A stretch of DNA of 16,323 nucleotides, taken from positions 1 to 16,323 of the forward strand of contig JAHKAF010000100.1 of assembly GCA_018825865.1 (NCBI GenBank), read 5' to 3'. A program made the position numbers and the translations under genes. Shown piece by piece: positions 1 through 6,926 of the stretch (position 1 is the stretch's first letter; each line of letters starts with the position of its first letter). Origin of the DNA: Nanobdellota archaeon (GTDB lineage: Archaea; Nanobdellota; Nanobdellia; Pacearchaeales; GW2011-AR1). The notes beneath the pieces were generated by a model. That model was not told the origin of the DNA, made no database searches, and saw only the letters and a list, made by a program, of their open reading frames with translations.

Positions 1-38
1 ATATATTCTAATATATACTTTATATTATATATGCCACA

Positions 39-3000
39 CTATACACTTTCGAATGCTTCTAAAACCCGTGAATCAGGGCTCAGAACATAAACATGGTCTT
101 CTTTGAACCTCAACCCTCTGTAAATTTTCTGCCACAATTCCCGTCGTGCTTTGTCTTTATAAAAGTCCCAATAATGTTGGGGTTTTGTTTTTGAAAGAAT
201 TTTCCAGAAAGCCTCTTGTACATTTGGATTAGGATATTTAGTAAAAATAATGCTGTTACATTCTTCTCCAGGAAAGTCAATCCCTCTTGAAGCACGCGTC
301 GAGAAAAGCACATCTACCTGCCCTTTCTTGAATTTTTCAATCAACTTTCCAGTCTTATCCTCGCTCTGAAGATCCCCCAATTTTTCCCTAGAGATTAAAT
401 TATCAATATCAAAAGTTTCTAATTCCTGTTCTGTTGGCAAATCAATAAAAGCATTTATGTGGACTAGGACAGGTTTTGGAGCTACTTCAACACACTTGCT
501 AAGGGCTTTTAGATATTTATCTCGTTTGTCTTTTCCCAGTTTAGAATATCTGCAATCCATTTCTAAACCTGTTTTTTTAACTTCAATTCTTCCTTGTTGC
601 TCTGTCTCAGCCTCGATAATTTTAAAATCTTCTAATCCAAAAACATTTTTCAAAACACTATCAGAATGAAGTGTCCCAGACATCAAAACAATTAGTTTAT
701 TCTTATCAACCATTTCTTTGAATCTTTTTGCAAGATTAGTTGTAACAATATTTGCTATCAAATTATCGTCTTTTTTACTAAATGTTACATAGCTCTCGTC
801 AAAAAAATCTCCAAAAATAAGTGCGGTTTCTTCGACACTAAAAAGATAACTCTCCTCGTCAACTTCGTCAAGGAACTCAGATTTATACAAAAAGATTTTC
901 AAAAGATCATAAAGCCCGGTTTCTCTTAATGGAATTATTTCTTCAGAACCAACCGCATCTTTAACTCTTTTGTTTCCTTTTATCTGTTTTAATGTGGAGC
1001 TTATTTCCTCTATAATTTTCCCGACGTTTTCCTTATCACTAAAAACATTAACTAAAGAATTTTGTAGGCGTTCAATATTGATTGTTCTTTGGTTCGAGAA
1101 ACTATCTAAGAACTCGTCACATTCGTCGATAATCTCAACTTCTGTTCTTGGTTTTCTGTTAAGCAAAGATTCAAGTTTATATTTTAAAGAATTAAACACA
1201 ATCACGTCGGAGTCCACATAATAATTAAATTGTTCATAAAACTTGCAACCAGGTTTTCTGTGGTAAAAGACAAATTCAGTTCCGTCTAATCCGACGTATT
1301 TTTTTTGGATTGCATTCGTAAAACTTTTTCCCCCCAACTCATACTTCGACGGAATCACAGGACTCCAATAAGGACAAGCACCTGCAACAGACATTCGTTT
1401 AACATCTTTCACCGACTGAAAGTTTTTGTAATTCACGTCTTTATTTTGCTTAAGATATTCCTTGATTTTCCCTGAATTTTTATCTTTAATTTCTATCTTG
1501 CAGGGAAGGTCTTTTCTATTTGCAGAAACATCATTTTTGATTCCTTCTTCCCTTTTCCCTGCAAAAATATCATGAAGTTTAGAATTAATTTCTCTCTTAA
1601 TTTTTGGAATCTCACCCCCTCTCTCAATGAACTTGCATTTATGATTTGCTCGACCTGTGATAACACTTATCTTCAGCTTTTTCCCATTTTTATCCAAGAT
1701 ATGTTTGGCACTTCCATAATCTCTTTCATATTGTGCCTGCAGATTTTTTATCGGCACCACAACAGAAGCCTTCCCTAATTTTTTTGCAATATTCAGCGCA
1801 ATCGCAGAATTATGAACAATCATTCCATTAGCAATAAAGTTGTGATGTTTTGGAACCTCTAAATCATATGTTTCACCGTTGCCAATATGTTCAATAAGTT
1901 TTATTTTATCCCATATAATCTCTTCCTTACAGATAAAAGATAAATTATCATCTCTAATATACTCATTTATTTTCTTAATATGTTCTCTGAGAAAATCTAT
2001 TTTTTGTTGATTGAACACAAAAGGAGTTTTTACAGATTTATCTTTTCTTATTTTCTTAAATCCAATATTTCCCCTTAATTTTTCTATTTCTTCATAATTC
2101 AGGAATCTATCTAATTCGGTGTAATTATATCCTTTACTTTTGAGGTATTCTCTTATTACTCTTGGAACCTTATCGATGTTTGTAAATTTGTGATCTTTTG
2201 TTTCACTAAAAAGTTCTAATGCTAATTTTTGTTTTCTCCCAATAAACCCAATATTTGCTATATACTTTCTGATTTGTTCTTGATTGGAGATATAAATTCT
2301 CCACGAATATTCTGGGTTATCTCTAAATCTTTTAGAAGTAATTGTATGATGTACCCCAAATCTTCCTAAGAGTATTGAGACATCCATTATTAATCTCTTT
2401 GAGATTGAAGAGTATTCTACAACTATCTGTCCTGAATTTCTTTTGTAAATTGATCCATCGCAGGAAAATAATATCTTTAGGAATAATGCAACCATTTTAT
2501 CGTCTAGGTTAAAAATAATTTTTGGCACAAATTTATCTCCAGATTTCTTTCCATCTAATCCATGTTCTCTAATAAATAATCTTAATTTGTTTGTTGTTCC
2601 AAATCTTGTATCCATTAAACCAAATTTTATAGAAACCTCTTTATCTCTTTCTTTTATTTCTCCATCTGGAAATAGATTTTTTAAGGAATTAATATAATCT
2701 GCCCTTATTTCTGGATTTTGATTTGCACATTGATAAAACTTCGGAGAACCAACTTTATCTCCTAATTTACCTTCGGCAATTAGATGAGCCAATATTTTTA
2801 TCTTATTCTCTTCATATTTAATCTTATCATTTACTTCTATCCTATTTGGCAAACAAATATATGAAGAACTATCTAATTTTTCTAGAGGTTTCCATTCCAC
2901 CCCATTTTTTGTGATTGTTAAAAAAGGATGATTCTGGGAGGCAATTATCTCTCTTCCTGTTCTTGTTTTTAGTTTGTGCAATTTCTTTTTCCCAGTTTTT

Positions 3001-3305
3001 CTAACATTCTTAAAAGTCGATTCAATTAATTTTCCTTTAGAGTCTACTGAGATAATCTTACCTTCCTTTCCATTCAAATCTTTTATTTTATAATATCCAA
3101 AATATTTCTCATGAGAGGGTTTACAAAAAATAAGACTATCTTTGTCAAGACATTTACCTGTTCCACAAATTCCATGAATAAAAATAACTTTGTTTCCCTC
3201 CTCAACAGCCTCGAGAACCTCTTTCACAACATCCTGCTGAGTCTTCCCGCTAGAAAAACATAACGGCTCAAGAAACTTCTCACCCTGATACAAAGACCAT
3301 GTCAT
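39..3305 (-). CDS. XPD/DinG-like superfamily 2 DNA helicase, intein-containing precursor
   Basis: The 1088-residue precursor gives a 640-residue helicase once the intein (residues 52-499) is removed. The P-loop GICGTGK (45-51) is rejoined to Ser500, restoring GTGKS. A DEAH-box variant DECD lies at 727-730 after VEII. Later motifs are MSGT (875-878), STRASRGIDFPGE (1002-1014, motif V) and QKIYRGLRF (1059-1067, motif VI with the arginine finger). This order fits the Rad3/XPD/DinG branch, which unwinds DNA 5'-3' in repair. Cys557, 602, 644 (in GACPYW) and 687 (in PGCKFY) lie between Walker A and the DECD box, where this branch holds a 4Fe-4S cluster, but their spacing is unusual. A TATA-like box 25 bp upstream and no Shine-Dalgarno suggest a leaderless mRNA. 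The helicase class is secure; XPD versus DinG is not resolved. Confidence 0.88.
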   Translation of the reverse strand: MTWSLYQGEKFLEPLCFSSGKTQQDVVKEVLEAVEEGNKVIFIHGICGTGKCLDKDSLIFCKPSHEKYFGYYKIKDLNGKEGKIISVDSKGKLIESTFKNVRKTGKKKLHKLKTRTGREIIASQNHPFLTITKNGVEWKPLEKLDSSSYICLPNRIEVNDKIKYEENKIKILAHLIAEGKLGDKVGSPKFYQCANQNPEIRADYINSLKNLFPDGEIKERDKEVSIKFGLMDTRFGTTNKLRLFIREHGLDGKKSGDKFVPKIIFNLDDKMVALFLKILFSCDGSIYKRNSGQIVVEYSSISKRLIMDVSILLGRFGVHHTITSKRFRDNPEYSWRIYISNQEQIRKYIANIGFIGRKQKLALELFSETKDHKFTNIDKVPRVIREYLKSKGYNYTELDRFLNYEEIEKLRGNIGFKKIRKDKSVKTPFVFNQQKIDFLREHIKKINEYIRDDNLSFICKEEIIWDKIKLIEHIGNGETYDLEVPKHHNFIANGMIVHNSAIALNIAKKLGKASVVVPIKNLQAQYERDYGSAKHILDKNGKKLKISVITGRANHKCKFIERGGEIPKIKREINSKLHDIFAGKREEGIKNDVSANRKDLPCKIEIKDKNSGKIKEYLKQNKDVNYKNFQSVKDVKRMSVAGACPYWSPVIPSKYELGGKSFTNAIQKKYVGLDGTEFVFYHRKPGCKFYEQFNYYVDSDVIVFNSLKYKLESLLNRKPRTEVEIIDECDEFLDSFSNQRTINIERLQNSLVNVFSDKENVGKIIEEISSTLKQIKGNKRVKDAVGSEEIIPLRETGLYDLLKIFLYKSEFLDEVDEESYLFSVEETALIFGDFFDESYVTFSKKDDNLIANIVTTNLAKRFKEMVDKNKLIVLMSGTLHSDSVLKNVFGLEDFKIIEAETEQQGRIEVKKTGLEMDCRYSKLGKDKRDKYLKALSKCVEVAPKPVLVHINAFIDLPTEQELETFDIDNLISREKLGDLQSEDKTGKLIEKFKKGQVDVLFSTRASRGIDFPGEECNSIIFTKYPNPNVQEAFWKILSKTKPQHYWDFYKDKARRELWQKIYRGLRFKEDHVYVLSPDSRVLEAFESV
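1809..3152 (-). mobile_element. Intein with LAGLIDADG homing endonuclease, inserted in helicase Walker A
   Basis: The 448 in-frame residues start with Cys52 directly after GTGK and end with His498-Asn499 before extein Ser500: the class 1 splice residues (C1, penultimate H, terminal N, +1 nucleophile). Block B is SQNHPF with His126. Blocks F and G are YDLEVPKHHNFIANG and MIVHN. Two dodecapeptides, ILAHLIAEG (Glu178) and LKILFSCDGS (Asp283), keep both catalytic acids, so the endonuclease looks intact. The element is expected to splice out of the protein and to home into intein-free alleles. Insertion in a P-loop is a common intein site because the DNA there is conserved and the uninterrupted protein is needed. 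By eye the intein has about a third of the CpG density of the downstream extein DNA, which fits horizontal arrival. Confidence 0.93.
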
Positions 3306-3326
3306 GAGTTAAGAAAAAGAGGTGAA

Positions 3327-3334
3327 GTTATAAG
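3327..3334 (-). promoter_or_regulatory. TATA box of the helicase gene
   Basis: The minus strand reads CTTATAAC, centred about 25 bp before the ATG at 3305. No Shine-Dalgarno lies close to the ATG. This spacing predicts transcription starting at or next to the start codon. Confidence 0.55.
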
Positions 3335-3363
3335 TTTTGTGGGAGAGAAAAATTAAATATTAT

Positions 3364-3798
3364 TTATGGAGTTAAAGGAACCATAAAATCATGAATATTA
3401 TCACTTATTCCGAGAATCCCTTGTTTTTTAAATTTTTCATCAATAACATTCATCGTATTTTTAACAAATTTCTCAAGTGTTACACTTCTAAGGGCTTTGT
3501 ATCCTTCATCTGTTAATCCATATCTGTCTCCCCATAATCTATATCCCCTATATATGTTTCCGAATACTTTTTGGCTTTCTTCAGTAGAATCGATAAACCC
3601 AAACTTTATCATCGCTCGATGTGTTTCGGCATCGATATATTCTTTAAAAGAATAGCCTTTCTTATCAAAAATTGATTTTACTACATTAAGAAAGACGCCT
3701 TCGACAAATCCTTTTTTATTCAATTTAAAGTAATGTTTTCTTAATTCTTTTAAATCTTCAGAAGGAATAACATCTGTAAGAAAATCATAATCATCCAT
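3364..3798 (-). CDS. Unknown 144-residue protein, possibly winged-helix-like
   Basis: I do not recognise this protein. It is charged, with no signal peptide or membrane segment. The stretch RYGLTDEGYKALRSV (about residues 93-107) resembles the strand-turn-helix of winged-helix proteins, where LT-x-x-G is common, and the part before it is mostly predicted helix. That resemblance is weak evidence for DNA or RNA binding. A TATA-like ATTTTTAAAA about 27 bp upstream of the ATG suggests its own leaderless transcript. An AGGAG on the mRNA strand is about 16 nt from the ATG, too far to be an ordinary ribosome site. It lies between the stalk operon and the helicase, all on the same strand. Confidence 0.65.
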   Translation of the reverse strand: MDDYDFLTDVIPSEDLKELRKHYFKLNKKGFVEGVFLNVVKSIFDKKGYSFKEYIDAETHRAMIKFGFIDSTEESQKVFGNIYRGYRLWGDRYGLTDEGYKALRSVTLEKFVKNTMNVIDEKFKKQGILGISDNIHDFMVPLTP

Positions 3799-3820
3799 AA
3801 ATTATTTACTACAATCTCCT

Positions 3821-3830
3821 TTTTAAAAAT
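3821..3830 (-). promoter_or_regulatory. TATA box of the 144-residue protein gene
   Basis: The minus strand reads ATTTTTAAAA, centred about 27 bp upstream of the ATG at 3798, the spacing of a leaderless archaeal promoter. It lies in the 118-bp gap downstream of the P1/L12 gene, which otherwise shows only A+T-rich sequence. Confidence 0.5.
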
Positions 3831-3916
3831 TATTATCCTCCACTATCTACTAGAAAAAGTCCCTTGTTCTAACTATTGATATAAGACTTGTCTGATATTT
3901 AGATTATTAAAATAAA

Positions 3917-4207
3917 TTATCCAAACAGAGCAGACAAGCCTTCAGCTGCAGCTTCTTTCTTTTCTTCTTTTGGCTTTGCTTCTACTTTCTTTGCTTCAAC
4001 TGGAGCAATTCCAGAAGCAGGAGAAACAGCCAAACTCGCGCTTTCCAATTCTTTCGCGATGTCAACACCTTTCAAACTGGCAACAAGAGACTTTATTTTC
4101 ACTTCCTCAGCCTCGCCACCAGCAGCCGCAATAATATCTTTTATGCTTCCTTCACTAACTTCTTTTCCAAGTTTGTGCAACAAAAGCGCTGCGTATATGT
4201 TTTCCAT
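3917..4207 (-). CDS. rpl12: Ribosomal stalk protein P1/L12 (archaeal type)
   Basis: This 96-residue protein is of usual length for archaeal P1/aL12. It has the N-terminal dimerisation helices (MENIYAALLLHKLGKEVSE, then the A/G-rich DIIAAAGGEAEEVKI region), an Ala/Pro/Lys/Glu hinge (about 62-87) and the C-terminal tail GLSALFG. In archaea that tail recruits the translation GTPases and ABCE1. Dimers bind the C-terminal helices of L10/P0. The gene is last in the operon L1-L10-unknown-P1. Its ATG follows the preceding TAA directly, with GAGGAT about 8 nt upstream as ribosome site. Here it is the only stalk protein with the factor-binding tail, because P0 lacks it. Confidence 0.95.
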   Translation of the reverse strand: MENIYAALLLHKLGKEVSEGSIKDIIAAAGGEAEEVKIKSLVASLKGVDIAKELESASLAVSPASGIAPVEAKKVEAKPKEEKKEAAAEGLSALFG

Positions 4208-4606
4208 TTATTTATCCTCTCCCTCAGTTTTATCTGATTGAGTATTATAGATATAGATTCTTAGAGCTTCGAGATATCTTGGGTGTTTTTTAAGGATTTC
4301 ATTGTCTAATGTAGTAATTACGCTTATTAATTTAGAATATGCTTCAGAGAGTTTTTCAGGAGAAACCATCCCTGCTAATCTTAATTCCGCCTTTTCATCA
4401 ACTGACCATTCTTTTACTTTATCAGATAATTCTCCATATTTATTAGGGCTATTCATTCTTTCTAAGATTTTTCCACATCCTCCTATAATCTTTAATGGCT
4501 TTTCTAATAATATTAAATCTAGGGTATAAGCTCTCACGATTTTTTTAGCTTCTTCATAAGTCATTTCATTTTTTCTCTGAGATCGTTGAATTAATCTGCC
4601 CGTCAT
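4208..4606 (-). CDS. Unknown 132-residue protein embedded between L10 and P1/L12
   Basis: I do not recognise this protein. It looks mostly helical and soluble, with Lys/Glu-rich stretches, an IIGGCGKILERM segment (about 41-52) and an acidic end. The chosen start overlaps the L10 stop as ATGA and has GGAGG about 10 nt upstream inside the L10 3' end, a typical coupled start. An internal ATG at 4564 (MTYEEAKK) is the alternative. The stop touches the P1/L12 ATG. Expression is therefore tied to two proteins that bind each other in the ribosomal stalk. A role at the ribosome, or a lineage-specific protein using strong expression, are both possible; this is inference from position only. Confidence 0.8.
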   Translation of the reverse strand: MTGRLIQRSQRKNEMTYEEAKKIVRAYTLDLILLEKPLKIIGGCGKILERMNSPNKYGELSDKVKEWSVDEKAELRLAGMVSPEKLSEAYSKLISVITTLDNEILKKHPRYLEALRIYIYNTQSDKTEGEDK

Positions 4607-5544
4607 TTTACTTCATCCTCCCTTTTAGTTTCATCCTGATTCTCGTCGCTGTTTTCATTAGCTTCGCCTTTTGTCTCAGAATCTTTTTCAATAGTTAACT
4701 CACCACCACTTTGTTCAACTTGTTCAGTAGATTTATCATTGCTATCTGGCGTTTTTTCTTTCAGTGCCTCTACTCCAAACTTCTCCAAAGCTTTTCCATG
4801 CCTTGCCCCTTTACCAATTAAAAATTTGATAGTATCTTCTGTCGGATAACCAATTTCAACAGCAAAAGGAAGTGCCTTGCTATAAGCTGATTTGAGATTC
4901 TCTAAAGCTCCTGCCCTGTCAATTTTTATTCCTAAGTATAATTTTCTTTTTTGAGTATCAAATGCAGCCAAAGTGATGAATCCAACTGAAAAAGGTTTAA
5001 TATCCAATTTACTCATTACATCAGCAACTGCTTGAGAAATTTTCCCTCCTTTCTTCACAATAACTTTATTCGCAATAATTTCTAATTTACCTTGTGTAAC
5101 TTTTGTTTTCAACCCCACCGCACCCAACTCACTAATCGCTGGTCCAGGCACAAGTTCAGTCATCCCTGCTTCTATTTCAATATCTAATGGAGCCTCTTGC
5201 CCAGCTTTTGCCTTCGCAGGACTTTTGCTCTCTTCCAAATCTGACGCAAGTTCAAAAGCATCCATGTCTGAAAATAAAATCGCAATACTATCTGTAAGTT
5301 GTCCTTTAAGTTCTTGAACAGATTTGTCGCTTGAAGAATCTATTGCCCTAAACATAATATTCTTCTTCGGAACTTTAACTATTGCCTTGCCCCTCAACTT
5401 TTTCACAATTTCCTGAAACTGCGAACCAGGAATGTTCTTTATCGACGCTAAAAAAATAGTCTTCTTACTTTTTATTAGTTCAGTTAATTCTTTAACCGCG
5501 CACTTCTTACTTTCTGGAATTGGATTTTGCCTTTTTGATTTCAT
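4603..5544 (-). CDS. rpl10: Ribosomal protein L10 / P0 (uL10), atypical C terminus
   Basis: This 313-residue protein has the archaeal P0 layout. The rRNA-binding domain (about 10-110) contains PGSQFQEIVKKLRGKA and VPKKNIMFRA. An inserted domain of the archaeal/eukaryotic type follows (IEAGMTELVPGPAISELGAVG to KGGKIS). Helices in the 210-260 region would dock P1 dimers. It anchors the stalk to 23S rRNA. The last 50 or so residues are Glu/Asp/Ser/Thr/Asn-rich and end in KREDEVK, without the GLGALFG-like tail usual in archaeal P0. The reading frame after the stop does not encode that tail either, so this is not a simple late frameshift. It follows rpl1 by one base and overlaps the next gene by 4 bp. 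Confidence 0.95.
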   Translation of the reverse strand: MKSKRQNPIPESKKCAVKELTELIKSKKTIFLASIKNIPGSQFQEIVKKLRGKAIVKVPKKNIMFRAIDSSSDKSVQELKGQLTDSIAILFSDMDAFELASDLEESKSPAKAKAGQEAPLDIEIEAGMTELVPGPAISELGAVGLKTKVTQGKLEIIANKVIVKKGGKISQAVADVMSKLDIKPFSVGFITLAAFDTQKRKLYLGIKIDRAGALENLKSAYSKALPFAVEIGYPTEDTIKFLIGKGARHGKALEKFGVEALKEKTPDSNDKSTEQVEQSGGELTIEKDSETKGEANENSDENQDETKREDEVK

Positions 5545-5545
5545 C

Positions 5546-6178
5546 TCATTTCACTCCTATCTTAATTGGTTTGCTCATGGTCAATTTAATTTCTATGTTC
5601 TTTATGTTCTCTTTATCCCTCGGCAAAGCTTTGATGATTTCATTGTAAACTGATTCAATATTATCCAAAATCTTTTCATCTTCCATACTCTGCTTCCCAA
5701 TCGCCAATTTTATGCTCGCTTCTTTAACTCTAACTTTTATAGTCTGATTGATTTTATCTTTTAGTTCTTTTATTGTTTTGTCGTCGGCATTAAGGATAAT
5801 CCCTAATTGAGGAGAAGGCATTTTTCCAGTAGGTCCAAGAACACGACCGAAAGCAGTCGCAACTTTTGGCATCACACTTCCCTGCGCAATAAAAAAATCA
5901 AACTTTTCAACAAGTTTCTTAAGATCTTTCTTATCAGAATATTTCTTGAATTGGTCAGGAGTAATAGTTTCGACATTAGTACTCTTAGATTCTAAAAACC
6001 CGCAAATTTTCTTATCTTTAATCTTGTGCGGAACAGAGATAAAAAGATTCAGAGGCGTTCTCTTAACATCATATTTCTGAAGATTCACTATCAGGTCTAC
6101 TGACTGGTCAAACTTTCTTTCCTTGCTCTTCTTCAATTCAGTTAGAGCATTTTGCAATTGCTTTCTCAATTCTGACAT
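5546..6178 (-). CDS. rpl1: Ribosomal protein L1 (uL1)
   Basis: This 210-residue protein is of usual archaeal length. The signature region FIAQGSVMPKVATAFGRVLGPTGKMPSPQLG, partly quoted as MPKVATAFGRVLGPTGKMP, matches the L1 family. So do the flanking two-domain pattern (domain I split around an inserted domain II) and the C-terminal KNIEIKLTMSKPIKI. L1 binds helices 76-78 of 23S rRNA and forms the mobile L1 stalk at the E site. In several prokaryotes it also represses its own operon by binding the mRNA. It is first in the stalk operon, with a TATA box at 6267-6274 and a leader of about 67 nt that can fold. rpl11, its usual neighbour, is about 9.4 kb away on the other strand. Confidence 0.96.
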   Translation of the reverse strand: MSELRKQLQNALTELKKSKERKFDQSVDLIVNLQKYDVKRTPLNLFISVPHKIKDKKICGFLESKSTNVETITPDQFKKYSDKKDLKKLVEKFDFFIAQGSVMPKVATAFGRVLGPTGKMPSPQLGIILNADDKTIKELKDKINQTIKVRVKEASIKLAIGKQSMEDEKILDNIESVYNEIIKALPRDKENIKNIEIKLTMSKPIKIGVK

Positions 6179-6245
6179 TTTTCTGGTTACCTACTACCGA
6201 CGCACGAGGACATAGAACTTATCCCTCAGTGATGTAGTCAATGGT
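6179..6245 (-). promoter_or_regulatory. Structured 5' leader of the L1 operon, possible L1 autoregulatory site
   Basis: Most genes here look leaderless, but the TATA box predicts about 67 nt of leader before rpl1. An outer helix can form between ACTAC and GTAGT (plus-strand 6234-6238 and 6193-6197). An inner hairpin pairs GAGG with CCTC (6224-6227 with 6206-6209), extended by ATA/TAT across an asymmetric bulge. L1 is known to bind a similar mRNA mimic of its rRNA site in other prokaryotes. That this leader is such a site is inference. Confidence 0.35.
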
Positions 6246-6266
6246 ATAATTTTGAGATAATTTGGG

Positions 6267-6274
6267 TTTATAAA
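6267..6274 (-). promoter_or_regulatory. TATA box of the L1-L10-P1 operon
   Basis: TTTATAAA is a consensus archaeal TATA box. It predicts transcription of the stalk operon from about position 6245, leftwards. Confidence 0.65.
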
Positions 6275-6433
6275 ATATTTGGTTTTTGTCCCGCCCCCCA
6301 TAGGCGCTGACGCGCAGAGAAATTAACATTATAATTTTGTATAATATGTTGGGAAACTGGGGCCTTTTATATTATTTATTAATTTGCTAACTACCCTTTA
6401 CTATTCAAGCGAAGCGAGGCTATTTTTGTATCA
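6275..6433. other. Spacer between divergent L1-operon and CARF-like promoters
   Basis: No gene is recognised here. It holds a short G+C-rich patch (about 6290-6315, including a run of six C and GGCGCTGACGCGC) in A+T-rich DNA, and a GCGAAGCGAGGC stretch near 6411-6420. I could not fit it to a tRNA, a C/D-box RNA or a clear H/ACA RNA. Confidence 0.4.
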
Positions 6434-6449
6434 CAATAATCCTTAAATA
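6434..6449 (+). promoter_or_regulatory. Promoter of the CARF-like gene, CAATAATCC box plus TATA
   Basis: CAATAATCCTTAAATA includes a TATA-like CTTAAATA centred about 26 bp before the ATG at 6471, predicting a transcript that begins at that ATG. The same CAATAAT(C/T)CTT block recurs three times upstream of ftsZ. Confidence 0.5.
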
Positions 6450-6470
6450 CCTTTTCCAATTTTCTCTCGC

Positions 6471-6587
6471 ATGATTAAATTATCTATACTCGCGACTTCC
6501 ATCGGAGGCAAAGAAAGAAGTTGCCCTTCAGAGATTCGGGGAGAGAGCGCGAGAGAAACAAGGGGTGCTCTCGCATGGAACTCGTAG
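6471..6587 (+). CDS. Short upstream ORF (38 codons) on the CARF-like transcript
   Basis: An ATG sits exactly where the upstream TATA box predicts the first mRNA base, followed by 38 codons and a TAG at 6585-6587. The ORF runs through the hairpin that holds the ribosome site of the next gene and ends 10 bases past that gene's start, in another frame. The peptide has no recognised family. A leaderless ribosome reading it would melt the hairpin, so a regulatory upstream ORF is one reading. It may also be chance, because the region is short. Confidence 0.3.
   Translation: MIKLSILATSIGGKERSCPSEIRGESARETRGALAWNS
6549..6574 (+). promoter_or_regulatory. Hairpin presenting the Shine-Dalgarno of the CARF-like gene
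   Basis: GCGAGAG (6549-6555) pairs perfectly with CTCTCGC (6568-6574), which abuts the ATG at 6575. The 12-nt loop ends in the ribosome site GGGGTG (6562-6567). An alternative 6-bp pairing, CTCGCG (6489-6494) with CGCGAG (6548-6553), would break this stem, so two exclusive folds are possible. This suggests translational control; no ligand is implied by the sequence. Confidence 0.45.
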
Positions 6588-6925
6588 CATTACTTTCATC
6601 AGGAAAAGGAACATGGGCACAGATTTCTGGGCTGATGACCCACGGAGAATGGGACAAGGTTATTCTTTTAGGAGGGGATTTTGCAAAACAGTTCAGTCAT
6701 CAGAAAGAGTTTGAATTCATTAAGATTGATTTAGATAAGAAATTAAAAGACTTGAGAGATGAATTGTCTAAAAATCTCAAGGGAAAACTTAGGGGAACAG
6801 AAGTCGCCCTGAGCATTGCAAGCGGCGACGGCAAAGAGCACATGGCACTGATTTCTGCTTTAATCAATCTGCCAGTAGGAATCCGTTTCGCAGCATTAAC
6901 ACGAGATGGTGTTATTGATTTGTAA
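6575..6925 (+). CDS. Small Rossmann-like protein, possibly CARF-related
   Basis: The protein has 116 residues from the ATG at 6575, chosen because GGGGTG lies 7 nt upstream; an in-frame ATG at 6521 has no ribosome site and adds an odd Arg-rich stretch. The pattern alternates strands and helices: MELVALLSSGKGTW, WDKVILLGG, FEFIKIDLD, a Lys/Glu helix, then VALSIASGDGKEHMALISAL and VGIRFAAL. A strand followed by SGDGKEHM resembles the nucleotide-binding turn (TGGTK-M) of CARF domains in Csa3/Csm6-type CRISPR regulators. No effector domain and no CRISPR locus are present, so cyclic-oligoadenylate sensing is only a hypothesis. It is the first gene of a two-gene unit with the 71-aa ORF. Confidence 0.8.
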   Translation: MELVALLSSGKGTWAQISGLMTHGEWDKVILLGGDFAKQFSHQKEFEFIKIDLDKKLKDLRDELSKNLKGKLRGTEVALSIASGDGKEHMALISALINLPVGIRFAALTRDGVIDL

Positions 6926-6926
6926 G

